This document shows positions 18,463 to 25,169 of a DNA stretch of 64,000 nucleotides, piece by piece. The stretch comes from Betaproteobacteria bacterium (lineage in GTDB: Bacteria; Pseudomonadota; Gammaproteobacteria; Burkholderiales; Usitatibacteraceae): the NCBI GenBank assembly GCA_016791265.1, contig JAEUMY010000014.1, positions 100,911 to 164,910 of the forward strand, read 5' to 3'. Made by a program: the position numbers and the translations under genes. The notes beneath the pieces were generated by a model, which was not told the DNA's origin, made no database searches, and saw nothing but the letters and a program-made list of their open reading frames with translations. The first letter of the stretch is position 1, and each line of letters begins with the position of its first letter.

Positions 18463-19395
18463 ATGGACGATTCCGTGCATCGTCCCGGACGCACCTGTCC
18501 GCTGTCGTACCGCTACAGCCCCACCGTCTTCGACCGCGCGCCGGACATCGCGGCCGACACGCTGTACGTCATTGGCGGCCTCTATGGCAATCCCTTCGCG
18601 CTCGCCGCCGTCCTGACGCTCGCGGCCCGCGAGCCCACGCCGCCCATGCTCGTCTTCAATGGCGACTTCAACTGGTTCGATATCGACCCCGACATGTTCC
18701 GTGCGGTGAATGAGGCCGTGCTGTCACACGTGGCGCTGCGCGGCAATGTCGAAACAGAGCTCGCAGCCGATGACGACCAGGGCTGCGGCTGCGGCTATCC
18801 TGACGACGTGAGCGACGCGGAGGTCGAGCGGTCCAACGTCATCATGCGGCAACTGCGCACCACCGCGAGACAGCATGCGAATATTCGCAATCGGCTCGCC
18901 GCACTTCCCATGCATGCGGTGGCGAAGGTGGGCGAGGCGCGCATCGGCATCGTGCATGGCGACGCGGAGTCGCTCGCGGGATGGGGATTCGCCCACGACC
19001 AGTTGGACAGCCCTGAGCGTCTTGCGTCGCTGATGCGAATATTCGCCAAGGCGGAAGTGGACGTGTTCGCCTCCAGCCACACCTGCCTGCCGGCGCTGCG
19101 CCAGTTTCCGTTTGGCGCCGTCATCAACAATGGCGCGACCGGCATGCCCAATTTCGCGGGCGATCCTGCCGGGCTCATCACCCGCATCGGTGTCGCGCCG
19201 TCACCGCACCAGCCCGCTTATGGCGCCCGGCAAAGCGGTGCGCATGTCGATGCCCTGCGCGTCGAGTTCGATGTCGCGGCGTGGACGGCCGCGTTTGAAA
19301 AGCAATGGCCCGCTGGTTCCGCGGGCCATGTGTCGTACTGGAAGCGCATCACCCAAGGCCCGGCGTTCACGCCAGACCGGGCGAACGCGACTTAG
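18463..19395 (+). CDS. Metallophosphoesterase-family protein
   Basis: 310 residues with a degenerate but readable set of calcineurin-like motifs: an early VIGGLYGN, FNGDFNWFD, RGNVE, GIVHGD and ASSHTCL. The middle carries a Cys/Gly stretch, DQGCGCGYPDD. It follows the ArsS-like gene by 6 bp, so a shared pathway is likely. It holds two palindromes, at 18877 (HANIRNRL) and 19035 (LMRIFAKAE). Its stop codon overlaps the stop of the convergent phasin gene. Confidence 0.72.
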   Translation: MDDSVHRPGRTCPLSYRYSPTVFDRAPDIAADTLYVIGGLYGNPFALAAVLTLAAREPTPPMLVFNGDFNWFDIDPDMFRAVNEAVLSHVALRGNVETELAADDDQGCGCGYPDDVSDAEVERSNVIMRQLRTTARQHANIRNRLAALPMHAVAKVGEARIGIVHGDAESLAGWGFAHDQLDSPERLASLMRIFAKAEVDVFASSHTCLPALRQFPFGAVINNGATGMPNFAGDPAGLITRIGVAPSPHQPAYGARQSGAHVDALRVEFDVAAWTAAFEKQWPAGSAGHVSYWKRITQGPAFTPDRANAT

Positions 19396-19925
19396 CGTTT
19401 CCGAGCTGACGCCTTGGGTTTGGCCGGGCGCGCATAACCCTGCGAAATCGCATCGGCGGCGTTGTTCGTCGCCGAATTCACGGCCTGGCCGAATTGCTCG
19501 GCGGAGCTTTGCGCGATCTTCAGGAAGTTCTGCATCATGCCCATCATGTTCGGTTGCTCGCCGTTCATGCCGAATTGGCGCGCCAGGTCCTGCTGAAAGC
19601 CGTTGCTTCCGCCCATCTGCCCCATCACGGCCTCGACCGTCTGCTGCTGGCTGGCGCGCGACAACTCCGCCAGCTTCTGCATCTGGGCCATGTAGCGCTG
19701 CACGTTGTGCTGGGCCGCTTCGGCCAGCGCCTGGGCCACACCTTGCATGTTGCCGGTCTGCATTTCGGAAGCCAGCGACTGGGCAAGACGCATGTGGTCG
19801 TCCAGCATGGCTTGGGTGGTTTCCATCTGCACCTGCACGGCGGCCTTGGCGTGCTTCAGGGCGGAATTGGTGATCTGGTTCGCAGCCTCGAACTGCTGCG
19901 AGGCGCCTGGAGGAAGCTTGGACAT
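19392..19925 (-). CDS. phaP: Phasin-family protein (PHB granule-associated)
   Basis: About 177 residues, Gln/Met/Ala-rich amphipathic helices with no membrane segment (FEAANQITNSALKHAKAAVQ, then AEAAQHNVQRYMAQMQKLAE) and a basic tail KPKASARKR. This matches the phasin 2 type that coats polyhydroxybutyrate granules. GGGAGACC precedes the ATG at 19925. It is divergent from bdhA, which fits PHB turnover. Confidence 0.82.
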   Translation of the reverse strand: MSKLPPGASQQFEAANQITNSALKHAKAAVQVQMETTQAMLDDHMRLAQSLASEMQTGNMQGVAQALAEAAQHNVQRYMAQMQKLAELSRASQQQTVEAVMGQMGGSNGFQQDLARQFGMNGEQPNMMGMMQNFLKIAQSSAEQFGQAVNSATNNAADAISQGYARPAKPKASARKR

Positions 19926-20140
19926 GAGGGTCTCCCGTGAATGATTATTGTCGGCCTGCGAGGCCTTTCGACCGCGAGGGGGGAACAATACTCGCTTACG
20001 TGCGAAGGCTCAATGGGGCATCCCCGAAATGCAGTACGGATTACCCCCGAGGGCGCAAAGAAAGCCCGCAAACGCCCGCGAAACCCATTAGACTTGCCGC
20101 TCGGTTCATTGGATTCATCAGATACAAGAAAGGGAGAAAC
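19926..20140. promoter_or_regulatory. Divergent phasin/bdhA spacer
   Basis: 215 bases with no gene. GGGGGAACAATACT near 19978 closely resembles GGGGGAACAATATT at 31900 inside the flavoprotein insert. GGCC-TCGCA-GGCC forms a small hairpin in the phasin leader. AGGGAGAA before 20141 is the bdhA ribosome site. No palindrome copy is present. Confidence 0.45.
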
Positions 20141-20923
20141 ATGTTGAAAGGGAAGACTGCGATTGTGACCGGCTCCACCAGCGGTATTGGCTTGGGCATT
20201 GCCGAAGGCCTGGCCAAGGAAGGCGTGAACCTGGTCCTCAACGGATTCGGCGACGCGGCCGAGATCGAGAAGATCCGTGCCGGCCTCGCCAGCAAGTTCG
20301 GCGTGAAGGTCACCTATGACGGCGCCGACATGAGCAAGCCCGACCAGATCGCCGGCATGTGCGCCAAGGCGATCAGCGAGCACGGCGGCGTGGACATCCT
20401 CGTGAACAACGCCGGCATCCAATTCGTCTGCCCCGTGGACGAGTTCCCGGTCGAGAAGTGGGACGCCATCATCGCCATCAATCTCTCCGCCGCTTTCCAC
20501 GCCACCAAGGCCGTGCTGCCCTACATGAAGTCGAAGAATTGGGGCCGCATCATCAACGTGGCGTCCGCCCACGCGCTGGTCGCTTCGCCCTTCAAGTCCG
20601 CCTATGTCGCCTCCAAGCACGCCATCCTGGGCTTCTCCAAGACGGTCGCGCTCGAAGTCGCCGAGAAGGGCATCACCGTCAACTCCATTTGCCCCGGCTA
20701 TGTGCTGACCCCGCTGGTGGAAAAGCAGATCCCCGACACCGCCAAGGCGCGTGGCATCACCGAGGATGAAGTGAAGCGCAACGTGTTGCTGGCGGCACAG
20801 CCGACCAAACAGTTCGTGACGACGGAACAGGTGGCTGGCACGGCCGTGTTCCTGTGCAGCGACGCCGCCGCCTCCATCACCGGCTCGCACATCGCAGTCG
20901 AAGGCGGCTGGACCGCGCACTGA
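20141..20923 (+). CDS. bdhA: D-3-hydroxybutyrate dehydrogenase
   Basis: 260 residues, classical SDR fold: TGSTSGIGLGIAEGLA cofactor loop, NNAGIQFVCPVDEFP, catalytic Ser in NVASAHALVASPFKSAYVASK with the YxxxK pair, and a C-terminal SITGSHIAVEGGWTAH. The NNAGIQ-V-P and HALVASPFK details are typical of 3-hydroxybutyrate dehydrogenase. It oxidises 3-hydroxybutyrate from PHB to acetoacetate using NAD. A patatin gene follows after 62 bp, the pairing known as bdhA-patD in Legionella. Confidence 0.92.
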   Translation: MLKGKTAIVTGSTSGIGLGIAEGLAKEGVNLVLNGFGDAAEIEKIRAGLASKFGVKVTYDGADMSKPDQIAGMCAKAISEHGGVDILVNNAGIQFVCPVDEFPVEKWDAIIAINLSAAFHATKAVLPYMKSKNWGRIINVASAHALVASPFKSAYVASKHAILGFSKTVALEVAEKGITVNSICPGYVLTPLVEKQIPDTAKARGITEDEVKRNVLLAAQPTKQFVTTEQVAGTAVFLCSDAAASITGSHIAVEGGWTAH

Positions 20924-20985
20924 TTTCGCGTTCGCGCTAGCTTCCGGCCCGGGACGACCCGGGCCGAATCATTCTGGGGAATAAC

Positions 20986-22212
20986 ATGGCAGCCCAAAGC
21001 AAGAAAGCCGCACCCGCGAAGGCGAAAGCCGCAGCCTCCACCAAAGCCAAAGCCTCGGCGAAGGCGGCGCCCGCTGTCCGCGCAGCAAAAAAGCCAGCCG
21101 CCAAGGCCGCGGCACCCAAGGCGGAAAAGCCTGCCGCCAAGTCCAAGGCGCCCGGCCCGCCAACCTTCAAGCCCATTCTCAACGCCAAGGGTGAGAAGGT
21201 CATCAACCTTGCGTTGCAGGGCGGCGGCGCCCACGGCGCCTTCGCCTGGGGCGTGATCGACAAGTTCATGGAAGACGGCCGCATTCACGTCGAGGGCATT
21301 TCCGGCACCAGCGCCGGCTCGATGAATGCGGTGGTGCATGCCTACGGCCACCTGAAAGGCGGCAAGGAAGGTGTCCGCGAGGCGCTGCACAACTTCTGGC
21401 TGGCCATTTCCGAGGCGGGTTCCAAGTACAGCCCGGTCAAGCGCAACCAGTTCGAGCAGATGTTCTCCGGCTGGAACCACGACAAGTCGTTCGCATCCGA
21501 AATCTTCAAGCTGGTCACCCACAGCTTCTCGCCCTACCAGCTGAATCCGATGAACTTCAATCCGCTGCGTGACGTGCTGGAAGCGGAAGTGGATTTCGAG
21601 GAACTGGAGCGCAGTCAGGACACCAAGCTTTTCCTCTCCACGACCAACGTGCGCACCGGCAAGGTGAAGGTGTTCCATACGCCGGAAATCACCTCCGACG
21701 TGGTGCTGGCCTCGGCCTGCCTGCCGTATCTTTTCCAGGCGGTGGAAATCGACGGCGAGTATTACTGGGACGGCGGCTTCATGGGCAACCCGGTGTTGTA
21801 CCCGCTGTTCTACTACACCGACGCGCGCGACGTGGTGATCCTGCACATCAATCCGATCGAGCGTCCCGGCCCGCCGACGATGTCCAACGACATCTTCAAC
21901 CGCATCAACGAAATCACCTTCAACTCCTCGCTCATCAAGGAGTTGCGCTCGGTGTATTTCGTGCAGAAGCTGCTGGATGAAGGCTGGATCAAGGATGAGC
22001 ACCGCGAGAAGCTGAAGTACGTGCTGATCCACTCCGTGCGCGCGGATACCGCGCTTTCCGATCTGTCGGTGTCCAGCAAATTCGCCAACGAGTGGAGCTT
22101 CCTGACCATGCTGCGTGATCGCGGTCGCGCTTATGCGACCGAATGGCTGTCGCGCAACTTCAACGACATCGGCGTTCGCTCCACTGTCAATTTGCAGCAG
22201 GAGTTTCTGTAA
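20986..22212 (+). CDS. Patatin-like phospholipase with Ala/Lys-rich N-terminal tail
   Basis: 408 residues. The patatin core has GGGAHGAF (oxyanion loop), GTSAGS (nucleophile) and DGGFMGNP (catalytic Asp). Residues 1-60 are a disordered Ala/Lys/Pro repeat (AAPAKAKAAASTKAKASAKA and similar) like histone-H1-type or granule/DNA-binding tails. The second patatin at 24022 lacks this tail. Its place after bdhA suggests lipid or PHB-related hydrolysis. Confidence 0.88.
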   Translation: MAAQSKKAAPAKAKAAASTKAKASAKAAPAVRAAKKPAAKAAAPKAEKPAAKSKAPGPPTFKPILNAKGEKVINLALQGGGAHGAFAWGVIDKFMEDGRIHVEGISGTSAGSMNAVVHAYGHLKGGKEGVREALHNFWLAISEAGSKYSPVKRNQFEQMFSGWNHDKSFASEIFKLVTHSFSPYQLNPMNFNPLRDVLEAEVDFEELERSQDTKLFLSTTNVRTGKVKVFHTPEITSDVVLASACLPYLFQAVEIDGEYYWDGGFMGNPVLYPLFYYTDARDVVILHINPIERPGPPTMSNDIFNRINEITFNSSLIKELRSVYFVQKLLDEGWIKDEHREKLKYVLIHSVRADTALSDLSVSSKFANEWSFLTMLRDRGRAYATEWLSRNFNDIGVRSTVNLQQEFL

Positions 22213-22213
22213 G

Positions 22214-22249
22214 CCGGCGGCGAGTGCGAATATTCGCACTCGCCGCCGG
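22214..22249. repeat. 36-bp perfect palindrome centred on the 12-mer (convergent spacer)
   Basis: Bases 22214-22249 are a perfect inverted repeat with no loop, arms CCGGCGGCGAGTGCGAAT and its complement; the core copy is 22226-22237. It starts 2 bases after the patatin stop and precedes a conventional terminator. As RNA it would form a strong hairpin; as DNA, a cruciform. Confidence 0.95.
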
Positions 22250-22255
22250 GCGCGA

Positions 22256-22291
22256 AAAAACAAACGGGGCCTCGCGGCCCCGTTTGTTTTT
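22256..22291. terminator. Bidirectional rho-independent terminator (patatin 1 / adc 1)
   Basis: A 16-bp stem with loop TCGC at 22272-22275: the left arm AAAAACAAACGGGGCC (22256-22271) is fully complementary to 22276-22291. The arms begin and end in A and T runs, so it can act on both strands between the convergent genes. Confidence 0.93.
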
Positions 22292-22306
22292 CAGCTGGTC
22301 AGGCAA

Positions 22307-23050
22307 TCACTTCTTGAGGTAGTCGTGCAGCACGCGGCCATAGGGCAGCGTCATGTCGGTCACCATCTGCGAGCCGCCCAGCACATCCTTCACCGGCAGA
22401 TCGGCCAGCGGGCAGTTCACGGCGGGAATCAGTTCAAGCCGCGCCTCGCCGGACCAGGCCCCCTTCACCGTGACGTCGGTGAAGTTGATGCCGACCAGTT
22501 GCGCGATGGCGGGCTTGCCGTCGATATCGGGAATCAGCTTCAGCGTGATCTGGGTGCGGGCCAGCAGCTCCTTCTCTTTGGAGAGGTCCTTCCTGAAGGC
22601 GTCGTGCTTGTAGGTCATGGTGCCGCGGGCAATCATCTGGTCGGCGTAATGCAGCGTGCCGGTCAGCGTGTCGCCATGGACTTTCAACACACCCTTGCCA
22701 TACTTCATCGGGTAACCCCAGATTTCGCGGCCACCCGCGAGCGGGGGGGTGTTGTCGACGTACATCTGCGACACGAAATTGCACTGCTCGCCCTTGAAGA
22801 GGCAAGGAATGATCTGGGCCACGGCGGAATAGGCGCCAAAGCCTTCGCCATCGGGCAAGTCCAGCCACTGTACGGCGACCGTGTCACCGGCAGGCTCCAG
22901 CGGCTCGGGCAGCGCCTCACGCAGCGCATCCTTCTCCGTCTGGTAGCTCACCACCATGTATTGGCGGTTGAAGAATTTGTAGGGCCCGCGCGGAAAGGTC
23001 GGGCTTTGCAGCGGCATGGCCGAGAGGGCCAGAACGTCGGATTTTTTCAT
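22307..23050 (-). CDS. Acetoacetate decarboxylase-family protein, Schiff-base Lys replaced
   Basis: 247 residues, full length for the family: GREIWGYPMKYGK, LTGTLHYADQMIA and LKLIPDIDGKPAIAQLV. In the classical enzyme the active-site PKK has the Schiff-base lysine first; here it is PMK (Met), whereas the neighbouring paralogue keeps PKK. Either the second Lys serves or the protein has another role. It lies 11 bp after adc 2 on the minus strand. Confidence 0.85.
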   Translation of the reverse strand: MKKSDVLALSAMPLQSPTFPRGPYKFFNRQYMVVSYQTEKDALREALPEPLEPAGDTVAVQWLDLPDGEGFGAYSAVAQIIPCLFKGEQCNFVSQMYVDNTPPLAGGREIWGYPMKYGKGVLKVHGDTLTGTLHYADQMIARGTMTYKHDAFRKDLSKEKELLARTQITLKLIPDIDGKPAIAQLVGINFTDVTVKGAWSGEARLELIPAVNCPLADLPVKDVLGGSQMVTDMTLPYGRVLHDYLKK

Positions 23051-23061
23051 GGCGATGCCCC

Positions 23062-23817
23062 TTAGCCTTCCTGGTCCTTGATGTAATCGAACAGCACGCG
23101 GCCATGCGGCAGCGTGAGGTCACCGATGAAGTGCTTGCCGCCGATGATCTTCTTGATCGGCAGGTCTGCGGCAGGCGCGTTCACATGCGGGATCAGGTGC
23201 AGACGGGCCGGCGAGAGCCAGCTGCCCTTGATGGTGACTTCAATCAGGTTGTAGGCGACGAGCTGGCAAATCTTGGGCTTGCCGTCGACATCCGGGATGA
23301 TCTTGAGATTGCACTGGGTCTTGGTCATGCCCTTGGCCATCGCTTCCACTCCGCCGGGCGACTCCTGGTGCTTGTAGGCCATCGTGCCCATCGCCACCAT
23401 CTGGCCGGCGTAGTGCAGGGTGCCGGTCAACGTGTCGCCGTTGACCTCAAGCTTCGGGTGAGCGTACTTCTTCGGAAAGCCCCAGATTTCGCGGCCGGCC
23501 GAAATGGGCGGCTCGTCGTCCAGGTACATTTGCGCCGTGAAGTTGATGGGCTCGCCCTTGAAGAGGCACGGGATGACCACGCCGGACTCGGTGTAGTCGC
23601 CGAAGCCCGAGCTATCGGGCATGCGAATCCACTCGTACAGCACGTGACCATCGGGGTTGGGCTCCAGCGGCTCCGGCACCGCCTGACGCAAGAGGTCCTT
23701 GTCCGTTTCGTACGTGATGATCATGTACTCGCGATTCACAAAGCGGTACGGGCCCATGGGATAGCTGGGGCTGGCTGCCGGCATCGACGGCAGCTTGAGA
23801 ATCTGTTCCGGGGTCAC
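23062..23817 (-). CDS. adc: Acetoacetate decarboxylase
   Basis: About 251 residues from a GTG at 23817 with a strong AGGAGG seven bases upstream; the open frame extends further but the longer N-terminus is not family-like. GREIWGFPKKYAHPK carries the catalytic Lys-Lys pair, with LTGTLHYAGQMVAMGTMAYK. It turns acetoacetate into acetone and CO2, downstream of BdhA chemically. First gene of a two-gene unit with the PMK paralogue; divergent from patatin 2. Confidence 0.88.
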   Translation of the reverse strand: MTPEQILKLPSMPAASPSYPMGPYRFVNREYMIITYETDKDLLRQAVPEPLEPNPDGHVLYEWIRMPDSSGFGDYTESGVVIPCLFKGEPINFTAQMYLDDEPPISAGREIWGFPKKYAHPKLEVNGDTLTGTLHYAGQMVAMGTMAYKHQESPGGVEAMAKGMTKTQCNLKIIPDVDGKPKICQLVAYNLIEVTIKGSWLSPARLHLIPHVNAPAADLPIKKIIGGKHFIGDLTLPHGRVLFDYIKDQEG

Positions 23818-24021
23818 GGGGTGCCTCCTGTTGGTGTGGTGAGCTGTTCTTCTGTCTGAAACCGGCCGAGGCGGCGCCCGGCGGTTGCAACCGCCCGCGA
23901 CGCGAGCGGCGAGTGCGATGGCAAGCGTAATCGACCTTGAGCCGCGCGGCAAGGCTTGATGCGTAAGATGTCAGGTTCGCGCGGCATCGCCGACACACTC
24001 GACGTTTCACGGACATATTCA

Positions 24022-25086
24022 ATGGCAGCCAAACCCTTTCCCCGCACCTCCGCCCCACCCAAGAAAGTGAATCTCGCTTTGCAAGGCGGCGGCGCGCATG
24101 GCGCATTCGCCTGGGGCATTCTCGACCGCTTCATGGAAACAAGGCTGATCGAAATCGAGGGCATTTCCGGCACCAGCGCGGGTTCGATGAACGCGGTGGT
24201 CTACGCCTGGGGCGTCTTCAATGGCGGGCCGGAAGGGGCGCGCGAAGCCCTGCACCGCTACTGGTCGGCCATCTCGCGGATCAGCAACGGCGGCGTGACC
24301 CAGTTCTGGGAGTCGTTTTTCTTCGGCGGAAAAGGGCCGACCCTGTCGCCCGCCGCGCATGGCCCGGCTCTCGAAGCGATACGCATGATTGGCAACACGC
24401 TGTCGCCCTACCAGACCAACCCGTTCAACTACCACCCGCTGCGTGGCGTGCTGAACGATCTGGTGGACTTCGACAGCTTGCGCACGTGCCAGTCGACAAA
24501 GCTCTATCTTTCCGCGACCAACGTGAAGACGGGCAAGGTGCGGGTGTTCGACACCGCCGAAGTTTCCGTCGATGTCGTGCTGGCGTCCGCCTGCCTTCCC
24601 GAAATTTTCCAGGCTGTGGAAATCAACGGCGAGCACTACTGGGATGGTGGCTACATGGGCAACCCGGTGCTGTTCCCGCTGTTCTACGAAACGAAATCGC
24701 GCGATGTCATCATCCTGCACATCAACCCGATCACCCGCGACGAGGTGCCGGTGCTGGCCAACGAAATCAGCGATCGTGTCAACGAAATCACGTTCAACGC
24801 ATCGCTGTTGAAAGAGCTGCGCGCGGTCGCATTCGTGCAGAAGCTGCTCGCCGACGGCATGATCAAGGACAAATTCCGCGATCAGTTCAAGGATGTGCTC
24901 ATTCACTCCGTGCGCGCGGACAAGGCGCTGAAGAACATGTCGGTGGCGACCAAGTTCTGCCTGGACTGGGGATTTCTCACCGAGCTCCGCGACCGCGGCC
25001 GCGCGGCGGCGGATGAATGGCTCGCGGCCAACTACGCCAATCTGGGTGTGCGGTCCAGCGTGGATGTGCGGGCGGAGTATCTGTAA
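24022..25086 (+). CDS. Patatin-like phospholipase (second copy)
   Basis: About 354 residues. Motifs are GGGAHGAF, GTSAGSMNAVVYAW and DGGYMGNPVLFPLFY. It aligns along its length with the patatin at 20986 (shared SPYQxNPxNxxPLR, STKLxLSxTNVxTGKVxVF, DVVLASACLP) but has only a short N-terminus. The ATG at 24022 has no clear ribosome site; an in-frame ATG at 23956 would add 22 residues. Divergent from adc. Confidence 0.86.
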   Translation: MAAKPFPRTSAPPKKVNLALQGGGAHGAFAWGILDRFMETRLIEIEGISGTSAGSMNAVVYAWGVFNGGPEGAREALHRYWSAISRISNGGVTQFWESFFFGGKGPTLSPAAHGPALEAIRMIGNTLSPYQTNPFNYHPLRGVLNDLVDFDSLRTCQSTKLYLSATNVKTGKVRVFDTAEVSVDVVLASACLPEIFQAVEINGEHYWDGGYMGNPVLFPLFYETKSRDVIILHINPITRDEVPVLANEISDRVNEITFNASLLKELRAVAFVQKLLADGMIKDKFRDQFKDVLIHSVRADKALKNMSVATKFCLDWGFLTELRDRGRAAADEWLAANYANLGVRSSVDVRAEYL

Positions 25087-25112
25087 CCCGCGTCGGGCAA
25101 CATCCGACCGAC

Positions 25113-25124
25113 GCGAATATTCGT
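25113..25124. repeat. One-base variant of the palindrome (GCGAATATTCGT)
   Basis: Eleven of twelve bases match, between patatin 2 and the VTT-flavoprotein gene. It is one of only two single-mismatch variants found. Confidence 0.8.
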
Positions 25125-25169
25125 AAGGCCGATGCCGCACGGTTTCGACGCGGCACATCAGGGAGTGTC

